Source: Flavobacterium zhairuonense (GTDB taxonomy: Bacteria; Bacteroidota; Bacteroidia; Flavobacteriales; Flavobacteriaceae). From it: 64,000 bases of DNA. The notes beneath the pieces are model-generated. The model was not told the DNA's origin, made no database searches, and was given only the letters and a program-made list of their open reading frames with translations. The stretch covers positions 174,756 through 238,755 of the forward strand of contig NZ_SJSY01000069.1 in NCBI RefSeq assembly GCF_004352915.1. Direction: 5' to 3'. Shown piece by piece: positions 41,610-51,123 of this stretch (positions within the stretch are counted from its first letter, which is position 1; every line of letters starts with the position of its first letter). Position numbers and translations under genes: made by a program.

Positions 41610-42326
41610 TTATTCTTCGTCTTTTGAATACTTACTTTTCTTAGCTTCCTTTTCTACTGTTTTTCCGGCAACAACCACAACGATTTCGCCTCGCGGTGCT
41701 GTTTTTTCAAAATGAGCTAAAACTTCTTTTGCTGTACCGCGTACATTTTCTTCGTGTAATTTTGATAATTCTCTTGAAACGCAAACTTGTCGGTCTTCTC
41801 CAAAATATTGCACAAATTCAGCTAAAGTCTTAACGAGTTTATGCGGAGAAACGTATAAAATCATCGTTCGCATTTCTTCGGCTAATGCCAAAAATCGAGT
41901 CTGGCGTCCTTTTTTATCAGGCAAGAAACCTTCAAAAACAAATTTGTCATTTGGTAATCCGCTGTTTACAAGCGCTGGGACAAAAGCCGTTGCGCCCGGA
42001 AGACATTCGACTTCGATTTTATTTTCAACACAAGCGCGCGTTAATAAAAATCCCGGATCTGAAATTGCTGGAGTTCCTGCGTCTGAAATTAAAGCGATAG
42101 TTTCACCAGCTTTCAAACGGGCAATTAAGTTTTCGGTTGTTTTGTGTTCATTGTGCATATGATGGCTGTGCATGTGTGTGCCAATTTCAAAATGCTTCAA
42201 TAATTTTCCGCTTGTTCGCGTGTCTTCCGCCAAAATCAAATCGACTTCTTTCAAAACCCGAATGGCTCTGAAAGTCATGTCTTCAAGATTGCCAATTGGC
42301 GTTGGAACGATATATAATTTTGACAT
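41610..42326 (-). CDS. rsmI: 16S rRNA (cytidine1402-2'-O)-methyltransferase
   Basis: 238 residues. Opens with LYIVPTPIGNLEDMTFRA and has DLILAEDTRTSGKLLKHF, LISDAGTPAISDPGFLL and LPGATAFVPALVNSGL, the RsmI tetrapyrrole-methylase-fold signatures. Methylates the 2'-hydroxyl of C1402 in the decoding centre. The C-terminus is shorter than in E. coli and ends in a Lys/Glu tail. Heads a set with the lipoprotein and HopJ genes. Confidence 0.95.
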   Translation of the reverse strand: MSKLYIVPTPIGNLEDMTFRAIRVLKEVDLILAEDTRTSGKLLKHFEIGTHMHSHHMHNEHKTTENLIARLKAGETIALISDAGTPAISDPGFLLTRACVENKIEVECLPGATAFVPALVNSGLPNDKFVFEGFLPDKKGRQTRFLALAEEMRTMILYVSPHKLVKTLAEFVQYFGEDRQVCVSRELSKLHEENVRGTAKEVLAHFEKTAPRGEIVVVVAGKTVEKEAKKSKYSKDEE

Positions 42327-42340
42327 AGCTTTTATATTAT

Positions 42341-42429
42341 AACACGAATTTCACGAATTGACACAAACTTTTCTTTGTGAAATTTTTTATAAGCAATTGT
42401 AATTTGTGCTAATTCGTGAAATTCGTGTT
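42341..42429. repeat. long inverted repeat beside rsmI
   Basis: AACACGAATTTCACGAATT at 42341-42359 is exactly complementary to 42411-42429, with partial pairing (ACACAAA / TTTGTGC) continuing inward. It lies between the Glu-rich gene and rsmI. Confidence 0.85.
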
Positions 42430-42437
42430 TTATTTTT

Positions 42438-43490
42438 TTATGAGAATTTTTTCTCGATAATTCCAAGAAAACGCTCAGCGTAATCGTCTTTTCCTTCCCA
42501 ATTATTATAATCTGGTTTTACCATGTTTTCGATAAAATCTTTTGCTTCTGCATAAGAATCAAAAGTTAAAAGCTGATTTAAAACACGGCTGTAATCTTCA
42601 GTGCTGTTTCCGAAAAGGTTTTTAGTAAAAGCAATTCGGTCATTCAAATCAACGTGGAAACCTTTTGCCAGTTTTTCATTTAAAGTTACTGGTTTTGGCT
42701 CAGCTGGAGTTTCAAGAATTGCAGTTTCAATGCTTTTCTTTTCTTTGAATTCATTGATTGAAGGCGCTGGAGAAACAGCTTCAAAACTATCTACTTTTAC
42801 AAATTGCGCATCGGCATAATTGATTCCGAAATCTTCAAATGCAATTGTAGGTTTTGATGATGTTTCGATTTTAGGTTCTTCTTTTTCTTCGATTTTCTCT
42901 TCAGGTCTTTCTAACTCAAAAAGAGGTTTGAAATCTGGAATCGGATTTGAATCGTTGACTGTTTTAAAGGAAAGATCATTTGCTTCGATTGTTTTTTTTG
43001 CTTCAGAAACAGCTTCCTTGATTTTTTCAATAATTAGATCTTCGGCACTTTCTGCAGTTTCAGTTTCTTTAACGGCTTCTGTTTCTTCTTCTTTTTCAAC
43101 AACAGGTTCTTCAATTGATTCCTGAATTTCTTCTTCAATTGGTTCTGGAGTTGTTTCTTCTGGAGTTTCTGCGGTTATTTCTTCAACAATTACTGGTTCT
43201 GGAGTTTCTTCTGCTTTACTTTCTTCAACAGGAACAGGAGTTTCGTCAACAACTTCAACTGGGGTTGTTTCTTCTTCTTTATCAAAAATAGTTTCGATTT
43301 CAGAGCTGATTTCGCTATGACTAATTGTTGGTTTTACTTCGTCGAAATTCTCATCAACAAATTTTAAAATAGCCAGTTTTTCATATAATTTCTGTGTTTC
43401 AAGATATAATTGATTGATATCGGATTTGTTTTTAAGCTTTAAAATTCGATGTGCAATGCTTATTAAATCAGCTTCCAATTTTTTTTTCAT
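42438..43490 (-). CDS. glutamate/proline-rich hypothetical protein
   Basis: 350 residues. The N-terminal ~45 residues form a helix (LISIAHRILKLKNKSDINQLYLETQKLYEKL); then a ~180-residue low-complexity Glu/Thr/Pro/Val tract; then a conserved-looking C-terminus (NEKLAKGFHVDLNDRIAFTKNLFGN...YSRVLNQLLTF). The tract suggests a disordered linker. No signal peptide. Divergent from tdk. Function unknown. Confidence 0.72.
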   Translation of the reverse strand: MKKKLEADLISIAHRILKLKNKSDINQLYLETQKLYEKLAILKFVDENFDEVKPTISHSEISSEIETIFDKEEETTPVEVVDETPVPVEESKAEETPEPVIVEEITAETPEETTPEPIEEEIQESIEEPVVEKEEETEAVKETETAESAEDLIIEKIKEAVSEAKKTIEANDLSFKTVNDSNPIPDFKPLFELERPEEKIEEKEEPKIETSSKPTIAFEDFGINYADAQFVKVDSFEAVSPAPSINEFKEKKSIETAILETPAEPKPVTLNEKLAKGFHVDLNDRIAFTKNLFGNSTEDYSRVLNQLLTFDSYAEAKDFIENMVKPDYNNWEGKDDYAERFLGIIEKKFS

Positions 43491-43637
43491 AACTGTTGAA
43501 ATTATAGTGAATAAGGTATTTTAGTGTGTTTGATGCTTGAATGTCTTTAATCCTGAATAAAATTGAGAGATATTTTAAAGATGTTTTTTATTTCTGTTAA
43601 TAAACATTTCCCAATCTCTCGTTTGATAAAAATTTTC

Positions 43638-43645
43638 TACTTTTG
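43638..43645 (+). promoter_or_regulatory. -7 promoter element of tdk
   Basis: TACTTTTG fits TAnnTTTG. It overlaps a possible TTG start at 43643 and so supports the ATG at 43736. It leaves an unusually long leader of about 85 nt. Confidence 0.45.
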
Positions 43646-43735
43646 AAAAAATGTAAAACAGCACATTTTTACGTCAATTTATTACCAGTACAAAGTAATA
43701 AAAACTATTCATTTTTAAAGGTAGAAAAATACAAA

Positions 43736-44326
43736 ATGTTTCTCGAAAATACAGTAAATCACAAAGAACAATTTGGGTGGATTGAAGTTATTTGTGGATC
43801 AATGTTTTCGGGTAAAACCGAAGAGTTAATCCGCAGATTAAAACGTGCCCAATTTGCCAAACAAAGAGTTGAAATTTTTAAACCCTCGATAGATACCCGT
43901 TATCATGACGAAATGGTAGTGTCTCACGATGCCAATGAAATTCGTTCAACTCCGGTTCCGGCTGCCGCCAATATTTTGATTTTGGCACAAGGCTGTGACG
44001 TAATAGGTATTGACGAAGCCCAATTTTTTGATGATGAAATTATTACCGTTTGCAATGATTTGGCGAATCAGGGAATTCGTGTAATTGTCGCCGGATTGGA
44101 TATGGATTTTAAAGGAAATCCTTTTGGGCCAATGCCGGGACTTATGGCAACAGCCGAATATGTAACCAAGGTTCATGCAGTTTGTACGAGAACAGGGAAT
44201 TTGGCGAATTACAGTTTCAGAAAAACCGATAATGATAAGTTGGTTATGCTGGGTGAAACGGAAGAGTATGAGCCGCTGAGCCGTGCTGCCTATTTTAATG
44301 CAATGAAGAAAATCCAAGAAAAATAA
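43736..44326 (+). CDS. tdk: thymidine kinase
   Basis: 196 residues from ATG 43736, the usual length for type II thymidine kinase. P-loop [30 protein letters not shown] (catalytic Glu) and the lasso [12 protein letters not shown]. The zinc-ribbon region keeps only one of the usual Cys ([16 protein letters not shown]), as in many zinc-lacking forms. Phosphorylates thymidine for salvage. Confidence 0.95.
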   Translation: MFLENTVNHKEQFGWIEVICGSMFSGKTEELIRRLKRAQFAKQRVEIFKPSIDTRYHDEMVVSHDANEIRSTPVPAAANILILAQGCDVIGIDEAQFFDDEIITVCNDLANQGIRVIVAGLDMDFKGNPFGPMPGLMATAEYVTKVHAVCTRTGNLANYSFRKTDNDKLVMLGETEEYEPLSRAAYFNAMKKIQEK

Positions 44327-44355
44327 ACTTCAAATTTTATTTAGATTTATAAATT

Positions 44356-44793
44356 ATGCAGGAAAAACAAAGCCGTAAAAAACAAAATATTTTATTATTT
44401 GCAGGTATTGGAATCGCCGCTCTTTTGGCTGTTTTTTTTCAATTTTATCTTTCTGAAAATCGAAGTGAAGTAAAAACTGAAATAGTAGATTTAGTTTCAA
44501 AATACAATAAAAATTGTCCACTTACAATTCAAGAAGGTATTCGATTAGACAGCGTGAGTTTAAATGAACAACGTGCTGTTCAATACAATTTGACATTGCT
44601 GAATGTTGAAAAAGCGACCGCCGAAATAAATGTAATTCAGGAAGAAATTCAAAAAAGCCTTTTAAGCACCGCAAAAGCAAATACGGGACTTCAGGTTTTT
44701 AGAGATAATGATTATACGCTGATTTATAAGTATAACGACAAAAAGAAGGTCTTTTTGTTTAATGTGAAAATATTGCCAGATCAATATAAATAA
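44356..44793 (+). CDS. hypothetical membrane-anchored protein
   Basis: 145 residues: basic N-terminus, one membrane helix (ILLFAGIGIAALLAVFFQFYL), then a soluble alpha/beta domain with YNKNCPLTIQEGIRLDSV and DNDYTLIYKYNDK. No family recognised. It starts 29 bp after tdk and ends before a strong terminator. Confidence 0.65.
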   Translation: MQEKQSRKKQNILLFAGIGIAALLAVFFQFYLSENRSEVKTEIVDLVSKYNKNCPLTIQEGIRLDSVSLNEQRAVQYNLTLLNVEKATAEINVIQEEIQKSLLSTAKANTGLQVFRDNDYTLIYKYNDKKKVFLFNVKILPDQYK

Positions 44794-44813
44794 CAAAGAA
44801 AATATACGTTGGT

Positions 44814-44855
44814 AAACCCGACAGGTTTTTAAAACCTGTCGGGTTTGTTGTTTTT
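44814..44855 (+). terminator. terminator after the tdk unit
   Basis: AAACCCGACAGGTTTT pairs perfectly with its complement (33-nt hairpin), followed by a T-rich stretch. The terminator of rpoN at 44993-45035 is a close sequence relative. Confidence 0.85.
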
Positions 44856-44878
44856 ATAAACTCTTCTGAATCTAAACC

Positions 44879-44983
44879 TAAACTGGACTGAAGTCCAGCC
44901 CTACAAAATAGTTCGTTCCTCCGGAACTAAAAAAGAGCCAAAGGCTCGATCCATATTGTAGAGCTGGACTTCAGTCCAGTTTA
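44879..44983. repeat. composite nested inverted-repeat element
   Basis: Perfect 21-bp outer arms (44879-44899 and 44963-44983; core CTGGACTTCAGTCCAG is itself palindromic) enclose two smaller hairpins: one around AGTTC/GAACT (about 44910-44928) and GAGCC-AAA-GGCTC (44935-44947). It lies between two related terminators. Confidence 0.85.
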
Positions 44984-44992
44984 ATATAGGAA

Positions 44993-45035
44993 CAGAAAAA
45001 ACAAACCCGACAAATTTATAAAATCTGCCGGGTTT
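44993..45035 (-). terminator. terminator of rpoN
   Basis: AAACCCGACA and its near complement CTGCCGGGTTT form a stem; on the reverse strand a run of six T follows. Confidence 0.78.
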
Positions 45036-45040
45036 GCTAT

Positions 45041-45070
45041 TTTAAATGAACCTATATCTCTTATATGGTT
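45041..45070 (+). repeat. 30-bp interspersed repeat, copy 2
   Basis: 27 of 30 positions are identical to 26241-26270, ending in the same CTTATATGGTT. It lies just beyond the rpoN stop. Confidence 0.7.
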
Positions 45071-45078
45071 AAAAAGAA

Positions 45079-46539
45079 TTATATCTTCTTTCTCATTCTC
45101 GCCACAGGAATATCAAGTTGTTCACGATATTTTGCAATCGTTCTTCTTGCAATTGGATAGCCTTTTTCTTTTAATATTTCAGCCAATTGATCGTCTGGAA
45201 GCGGTTTTCTTTTGTCCTCTTCTTCAATTGTGTTCTGAAGAATTTTTTTGATTTCAAGAGTCGAAACATCTTCTCCTTGATCATTTTTCATCGCTTCAGA
45301 GAAAAATTCCTTAATCAGTTTTGTTCCGTATGGTGTTTCAACATATTTACTGTTAGCAACACGCGAAATTGTCGAAATATCCAAACCAACCATATCGGCA
45401 ATATCTTTTAAGATCATTGGTTTTAGTTTGGTTTCATCGCCATCTAAGAAATATTCTTCCTGATAATGCATAATGGCATTCATGGTCACAAAAAGGGTTT
45501 CCTGGCGTTGTCTAATCGCGTCGATAAACCATTTAGCCGAATCCAGTTTTTGTTTGATAAATTGGACCGCATCTTTCTGTGCAGTCGATTTGTCACGAGA
45601 TTCTTTATACGTCTGCATCATTTCTTGATAATCTTTAGAAACGTGCAGGGAAGGAGCATTTCTTCCGTTTAAAGTTAATTCCAATTCACCATCCACAATT
45701 CTGATGGCAAAATCTGGAACTACATTTTCGGTAACTTTATTATTTCCAGCAAAAGAACCACCCGGTTTTGGATTTAATCTTTCAATTTCGTGAATGGCTT
45801 TTTTTAGCTGTTCGTTTGAAACGCTGTATTTCTGCAAAAGCTTGTCGTAATGTTTCTTCGTAAAAGCATCAAATTGATTCTCGATAATGTCAATAGCTAA
45901 ATCAACATATTCAGTTGGTGTTTTATGTTTTAACTGAAGCAGTAAACATTCTTGCAAATCACGCGCACCAACTCCAGAAGGTTCCAGTTCATGAATTACA
46001 GTTAGCATTTTTTCGACCATTGCTTCATCAGTATAAATTCCCTGAGTAAAAGCCATATCGTCTACAATGTCTGGAACACTTCTGCGGATATAACCCATAT
46101 CGTCAATACTTCCTACTAAGAATTCAGCGATTTCACGCTCTTCGTCATTCAAAATAAAAGTATTCAGCTGATTGATTAAATCCTGATGAAAACTGATTGG
46201 CGCCGCAAAAGGCGTTTCGCGTTCTTCATCATCACTATAATTATTAACCTGAGTTTTGTAATCAGGCGTATCGTCGTCGCTTAAGTATTCGTCGATGTTG
46301 ATATCATCTGCTTCGATTCTGTCAGATTCGGCATCATCATAATCGTCGTAGTCTTCATTAGCGTATTCATCAGCTTCGTAATCGTCTTCTTTTCCAGCTT
46401 CAAGAGCCGGATTTTCGTTCATTTCTTCTAATAAACGCTGTTCAAAAGCTTGCGTAGGCAATTGAATTAACTTCATCAGCTGAATTTGCTGTGGAGATAA
46501 TTTTTGGGATAATTTTAAATTTAAAAATTGCTTTAGCAT
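45079..46539 (-). CDS. rpoN: RNA polymerase sigma-54 factor
   Basis: 486 residues. N-terminal activator-interacting region (LKLSQKLSPQQIQLMKLIQLP), an acidic region II (about 50-95, rich in Asp and Glu), the core-binding domain, and the C-terminal RpoN box reading ARRTIAKYRE (usual ARRTVAKYRE), which binds the -24 element. Needs an AAA+ activator such as the NtrC-type protein at 20172-21524. Located 142 bp from asnS on the same strand. Confidence 0.96.
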   Translation of the reverse strand: MLKQFLNLKLSQKLSPQQIQLMKLIQLPTQAFEQRLLEEMNENPALEAGKEDDYEADEYANEDYDDYDDAESDRIEADDINIDEYLSDDDTPDYKTQVNNYSDDEERETPFAAPISFHQDLINQLNTFILNDEEREIAEFLVGSIDDMGYIRRSVPDIVDDMAFTQGIYTDEAMVEKMLTVIHELEPSGVGARDLQECLLLQLKHKTPTEYVDLAIDIIENQFDAFTKKHYDKLLQKYSVSNEQLKKAIHEIERLNPKPGGSFAGNNKVTENVVPDFAIRIVDGELELTLNGRNAPSLHVSKDYQEMMQTYKESRDKSTAQKDAVQFIKQKLDSAKWFIDAIRQRQETLFVTMNAIMHYQEEYFLDGDETKLKPMILKDIADMVGLDISTISRVANSKYVETPYGTKLIKEFFSEAMKNDQGEDVSTLEIKKILQNTIEEEDKRKPLPDDQLAEILKEKGYPIARRTIAKYREQLDIPVARMRKKI

Positions 46540-46547
46540 ATTTTGAG

Positions 46548-46679
46548 TTAAGAGTTATAAGTTATGAGTTATGAGTTTTATACTCATGAACTTGCAACCT
46601 ATAACAGTTAAATATTTCTCTTAAATGATTATGAGTTAAGATTTAACTCTTAACTCATAATTTATAATTCATAACTTTC
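46548..46679. repeat. heptamer repeats between rpoN and asnS
   Basis: 46552-46576 reads as AGTTAAG, AGTTATA, AGTTATG, AGTTATG and similar 7-mers; about 46644-46678 carries the opposite sense (AACTCTT, AACTCAT, AATTTAT, AATTCAT). The arms can pair. Confidence 0.75.
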
Positions 46680-46681
46680 TA

Positions 46682-48127
46682 TTAAAATTCCGCGCTACCA
46701 GGAGTTCTAGGGAAAGGAATTACGTCTCTAATGTTTGTCATTCCTGTTACAAACAATACCAAACGTTCAAATCCTAAACCGAAACCTGCGTGAGTTGCCG
46801 ATCCAAATCTTCTAGTGTCTAAGTACCAGTATAATTCTTCTTTGTCAATTCCAAGTTTTTCCATTTTTTCAACCAAAACATCGTAACGTTCTTCTCTTTC
46901 AGAACCACCAACGATTTCTCCAATTCCAGGGAAAAGGATGTCCATTGCACGAACAGTTTCTCTTCCTGGTTCTGTGTTGTCGTTCAAACGCATGTAAAAC
47001 GCTTTGATGTTTGCTGGGTAATCGTATAAAATTACTGGACATTTAAAGTGTTTTTCAACCAAGAAACGCTCGTGTTCTGATTGTAAATCAGCACCCCATT
47101 CGTTGATTAAGTATTGGAATTTCTTCTTTTTATTTGGAGTTGAATCTCTTAAAATATCGATTGCCTCAGTATAAGAAACACGTTTGAAGTTGTTTTCTAA
47201 AACAAAGTTCAGTTTCTCTAACAACGCCATTTCGCTTCTTTCCGCCTGAGGTTTAGATTTTTCTTCTTCCAAAAGTCTTCCTTCTAAGAATTTCAAATCA
47301 TCTTGACAATTGTCTAAAGCATATTTAATCACATATTGAATAAAATCTTCAGCCAAATCCATGTTGTCATCAAGGTCATTGAAAGCAACTTCAGGCTCGA
47401 TCATCCAGAATTCTGCCAAGTGGCGAGAAGTGTTTGAATTCTCAGCTCTAAACGTTGGTCCAAAAGTATAAATCTGACCCAAAGCCATTGCGAAAGTTTC
47501 ACCTTCTAATTGTCCAGAAACGGTCAAGTTGGTATGTTTTCCAAAGAAATCTTTTTTGAAATCAATGTTTCCTTCTTCGTTTTTTGGAAGATTATCCAAT
47601 GGCAACGAAGTAACTTGGAACATTTCTCCGGCACCTTCGGCATCAGCTCCGGTAATAATTGGCGTGTTTACATATACGAAACCTTTTTGCTGAAAATAGC
47701 TGTGAACTGCATAAGATAAAACCGAACGCACACGCATAATCGCACCAAAAGCATTTGTACGTACACGCAAGTGAGCGTTTTCACGTAAAAATTCTAAAGA
47801 GTGTTTTTTAGGCTGCATTGGGAATTTCTCCGCATCAGAATCTCCAAGAATTTCAAGTTTGTTCACTTGAATTTCATATTTCTGGCCCGCACCTTTACTT
47901 TCAACCAAAGTTCCAATTACAGAAACCGCAGCTCCAGTTGTGATTCTTTTTAAAGTTTCTTCTGGTGTATTTTCAAAATCAACAACACATTGAATATTAT
48001 TAATTGTAGAACCGTCATTAAGCGCGATGAACTGATTATTTCTAAAAGTTCTCACCCATCCTTTTGCATTCACTTCCTGTAGCGTCGTCGTACTGTTTAA
48101 TAAGTCTTTAACCTTTGTGTGTCTCAT
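46682..48127 (-). CDS. asnS: asparaginyl-tRNA synthetase
   Basis: 481 residues, class IIb synthetase. N-terminal OB fold ([18 protein letters not shown]), motif 2 ([22 protein letters not shown]) and motif 3 ([15 protein letters not shown]) are clear; the end [16 protein letters not shown] is typical of AsnRS. A TATATTTG promoter element is 45 bp upstream. Confidence 0.97.
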   Translation of the reverse strand: MRHTKVKDLLNSTTTLQEVNAKGWVRTFRNNQFIALNDGSTINNIQCVVDFENTPEETLKRITTGAAVSVIGTLVESKGAGQKYEIQVNKLEILGDSDAEKFPMQPKKHSLEFLRENAHLRVRTNAFGAIMRVRSVLSYAVHSYFQQKGFVYVNTPIITGADAEGAGEMFQVTSLPLDNLPKNEEGNIDFKKDFFGKHTNLTVSGQLEGETFAMALGQIYTFGPTFRAENSNTSRHLAEFWMIEPEVAFNDLDDNMDLAEDFIQYVIKYALDNCQDDLKFLEGRLLEEEKSKPQAERSEMALLEKLNFVLENNFKRVSYTEAIDILRDSTPNKKKKFQYLINEWGADLQSEHERFLVEKHFKCPVILYDYPANIKAFYMRLNDNTEPGRETVRAMDILFPGIGEIVGGSEREERYDVLVEKMEKLGIDKEELYWYLDTRRFGSATHAGFGLGFERLVLFVTGMTNIRDVIPFPRTPGSAEF

Positions 48128-48172
48128 TTTTATATATAATTGATATTAAATAATATTCATTTTGAACAACTG

Positions 48173-48180
48173 CAAATATA
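48173..48180 (-). promoter_or_regulatory. -7 promoter element of asnS
   Basis: TATATTTG on the reverse strand fits TAnnTTTG; a -33 element is not clear. Confidence 0.4.
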
Positions 48181-48210
48181 ATCGATAATAATTAATTTTT
48201 GAAGCTGTTT

Positions 48211-48278
48211 CCCGCTATCCGCTATATCTTTATGTTTTTAAAGAAAAAACATAAAGGATGCCGCTACTATCGGGGCTA
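48211..48278 (-). repeat. structured interspersed element, copy 2
   Basis: Reverse-strand match to 30301-30369: same arms (TAGCCCCGAT...GGCATCC and GATATAG...AGCGGG), same 11-bp stem length (48229-48239 with 48245-48255, all paired) and same loop TCTTT, but a different stem sequence (TTTATGTTTTT against TTTTTCCTGCT). Confidence 0.75.
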
Positions 48279-48318
48279 GGGCACTCGGTTTCAGGAGAAC
48301 CGAATTGTTTTTCTTTTT

Positions 48319-48416
48319 GTCATTCCGAGGAACGAGGAATCACACTAGTAATTCCGCAAAGAAATTCGCCAATCTTTGTCGAGTTTCGAGTGTGATTCCT
48401 CGTTCCTCGGAATGAC
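48319..48416. repeat. GTCATTCCGAGG hairpin element, complete copy
   Basis: Perfect 27-bp terminal inverted repeats (48319-48345 and 48390-48416) around a 44-bp centre. Other copies: 55043-55142 (complete) and 30681-30727 (right half). Confidence 0.88.
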
Positions 48417-48429
48417 AAACTTTGTGCAA

Positions 48430-48462
48430 ACCTTTGTCAAAGTTTTAAACTTTGACAAAGGT
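48430..48462. repeat. 33-bp palindrome family, copy 3
   Basis: Perfect 16-1-16 palindrome starting ACCTTTGTCAAAG and ending CTTTGACAAAGGT. Against copies 1 and 2, an outer A:T pair is replaced by C:G on both sides. The rest of the gap to 48538 is AT-rich with AATTCGTG words and no gene. Confidence 0.85.
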
Positions 48463-48538
48463 CTATTATTTTGAATTCGCGTCAATTCGTGACTCGAGCG
48501 ATAGCGAACAGGCGAAGCAAATTCGTGGCAAACAAACC

Positions 48539-50905
48539 TTATTTGTCCAAATTCTCCAATTCCTCTTTCTTAGTTTTCTTCTTCTCAAAAGTCAAAACTA
48601 GCGAAGGCAATACAACCAAATTCGCAAACATTGCAAAAGCCAAAGTACAAGAAATCAATCCTCCCAAAGCAATAGTTCCGCTAAAACTTGACAATGTAAA
48701 AGTTGCAAAACCTAAGATCAAAACTACCGAGGTATAGAAAGTACTAATTCCAGTTTCTCTTAAAGCACTGAAAACCGATTTCTTCACTTTTCCGCCACTT
48801 TGAATTAAATCATGTTTGTATTTCGCCATAAACTGAATCGCATTGTCTACTGAAATTCCAAACGCAATACTAAATACTAAAATAGTCGAAGGTTTTAACG
48901 GAATTCCGAAATAACCCATTAATCCAGAAGTAATGCAAAGCGGTAAAATATTTGTAATTACAGATGCCATTACCATTTTGAACGAACGGAATAAATACAG
49001 CATCAATATTGCAATAACTGCAATCGCAAAAATCAACGATTCGATTAAATTATCAACTAAATACGAAGTTCCTTTCTGGAAAACCAATGCTTTTCCGGTA
49101 ACGGTAACTTCGTAACGGTCTTTCGGGAAAATCTCGGCAATTTTTGAGTTTAGCTTTTTCTCTACTTTTGCCATTTCGTCCGTTCCAATATCTTTCATGA
49201 AAGTCGTGATTCGGGCATATTGTCCAGTTGAATCAACATACGCTTTCATTAGGTTTTCTTTGCTGTTTTTCGTCGCATTTTTAGCATAACTCAAAATAAA
49301 AGCTTGCTCTTGCGAAGTTGGTAACTGGTAATATTCTGGGTTTCCGTTATAAAAAGCCTGTTTTGAATATTTAACCAAATTCACAATCGAAACTGGCTTT
49401 GCTAATTCTGGAATTTCTGCAATTGTATTTTGCAATTCGTCCATTTTACGAATCGTCGAAGCTTTCATGACACCTTTTTTCTTTTTGGTGTCAATCATGA
49501 TTTCCAATGGCATTACACCGTTGAACTCTTTTTCGTAAAATAAAATATCTTTAAAGAAAGAAGCGCTTTTCGGCATTTCGCCAATCAAACTTCCTGAAAC
49601 TTTCATTTGAGCAACACCAATTACACTGAAAACCAAAAGCAGACCATAAACGATATAAACGATTTTACGTTTTGATTTAACCAAATTCTCAACAACATTT
49701 AATAAAGTCGAAATATAGGTTTTAGTCAAGTGATATAAATGCTTTTCTTTTGGAAGCGGCATGAAGCTGTAAATGATTGGCACAATAAAAAGTGTCAATA
49801 AATAAACAGAAATCACATTGATTGAAGTTACTAATCCAAATTCAAAAAGCAAATCGTTTCCGGTAATCATAAACGTTGCAAAACCAATTGCCGTTGTCAA
49901 ATTCGTCATTAAAGTTGAAACTCCAATTTTAGAAATTACACGTTGTAATGCTTTTGCCTGATTGTTATGCAATTTGATTTCCTGCTGATATTTGTTGATC
50001 AAGAAAATACAATTCGTAATTCCGATTACAATAATCAGCGGTGGAATGATTGCGGTTAAAATTGTGATTTTATAGCCAAATAATCCAAGTGTTCCGAAAG
50101 ACCAAATTACGCCGACAATTAAAATGCAAATCGAAATAAAAGTCGCTCTGAACGAACGGAAAAAGAAGAAGAAAATCAAAGAAACGGTCAATAAAGCTGC
50201 TCCAATAAATAATCCGATTTCGCCTTTCATATCATCAGCATTGATGGTTCGGATATAAGGCATTCCTGAAACTTTTAAGTCAATTCCGGTCGTTTTTTCG
50301 AATTTTGTGATTTTCGGAACTAAATTTTCAAGGATAAAAGTCTTTCTTTCCGGAGTATTAACTAATGCCTTGTTGATGTAAATTGCCGAACGTACACTGC
50401 CGCTTTCTTTGTTGAATAATAATCCTTCGTAAAAAGGCAAATTATGAAACAGATCATACTGAATACTCTTCAAGTAAGCAGGATCTAATGCTTTGGTTTG
50501 GTCAATAAACGGACTTAAAACGAATTTTTCGTTAATCGTATCTTTTTCAAGTTTTTTCAAATCATTCAATGAAACAACTAAATCAACTTCTTTTGATTTT
50601 TTTAAGCCTGTCATCAATTCGTTCCAAGCGGCGTAGTTTTTTGGAGTAAAAAAGTTTTTATCTTGAAAACCAATAACAACTAGATTTCCTTCTTCACCAA
50701 ATTTGTCCAAGAATTTTTGATAATCTTTATTGGCAATATGATCTTTTGGAAGCAAGTTTGCTTCGGTATAAGTCATAGAAAGGTTTTTCCACTGAAAACC
50801 AAGAAAAATGGTCAATGCAGAAAGCAAAATCAGAATTGTTATTCTGTTTTTAAGTATAATTCGGGCCAATTTCTCCCAGAACCCAACTTGAATAGCGTTT
50901 TTCAT
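48539..50905 (-). CDS. RND-superfamily (MMPL) exporter
   Basis: 788 residues, two repeats of one helix, a large periplasmic loop and five helices (about 12 helices in total). Second-half TM4 has AFGISVDNAIQFMAKYKHD, with the proton-relay-type Asp; the first half has VIGITNCIFLINKY, Asn in place of Asp. No membrane-fusion or outer-membrane partner lies beside it, as usual for the MMPL/HpnN-like group that moves lipids or other hydrophobic molecules. Substrate unknown. The C-terminus is very Lys/Glu-rich. Confidence 0.88.
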   Translation of the reverse strand: MKNAIQVGFWEKLARIILKNRITILILLSALTIFLGFQWKNLSMTYTEANLLPKDHIANKDYQKFLDKFGEEGNLVVIGFQDKNFFTPKNYAAWNELMTGLKKSKEVDLVVSLNDLKKLEKDTINEKFVLSPFIDQTKALDPAYLKSIQYDLFHNLPFYEGLLFNKESGSVRSAIYINKALVNTPERKTFILENLVPKITKFEKTTGIDLKVSGMPYIRTINADDMKGEIGLFIGAALLTVSLIFFFFFRSFRATFISICILIVGVIWSFGTLGLFGYKITILTAIIPPLIIVIGITNCIFLINKYQQEIKLHNNQAKALQRVISKIGVSTLMTNLTTAIGFATFMITGNDLLFEFGLVTSINVISVYLLTLFIVPIIYSFMPLPKEKHLYHLTKTYISTLLNVVENLVKSKRKIVYIVYGLLLVFSVIGVAQMKVSGSLIGEMPKSASFFKDILFYEKEFNGVMPLEIMIDTKKKKGVMKASTIRKMDELQNTIAEIPELAKPVSIVNLVKYSKQAFYNGNPEYYQLPTSQEQAFILSYAKNATKNSKENLMKAYVDSTGQYARITTFMKDIGTDEMAKVEKKLNSKIAEIFPKDRYEVTVTGKALVFQKGTSYLVDNLIESLIFAIAVIAILMLYLFRSFKMVMASVITNILPLCITSGLMGYFGIPLKPSTILVFSIAFGISVDNAIQFMAKYKHDLIQSGGKVKKSVFSALRETGISTFYTSVVLILGFATFTLSSFSGTIALGGLISCTLAFAMFANLVVLPSLVLTFEKKKTKKEELENLDK

Positions 50906-51123
50906 AAATTCTTTAAAAATGGTTGCAAATGTAGTGAAAATGCCTCAAAATCATAAACAATCGATTGTATTTTACGCAATGTTAACACAATTTTGCAAGT
51001 TTTTTGATTGTGCTAATTTTCTTGTTTTTTACTGTTTAATCATTAGCTTTTCTCATATTTGTAGTGAAAATCTAATTTTTGGGTTATTCATAAAAAATTA
51101 ACTTTTAAACTTTAACTGATAAA

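Noticed and set aside
43643..43735. Longer thymidine kinase start (TTG at 43643)
   Set aside because: The TTG overlaps a -7 element and the extension is absent from the family.
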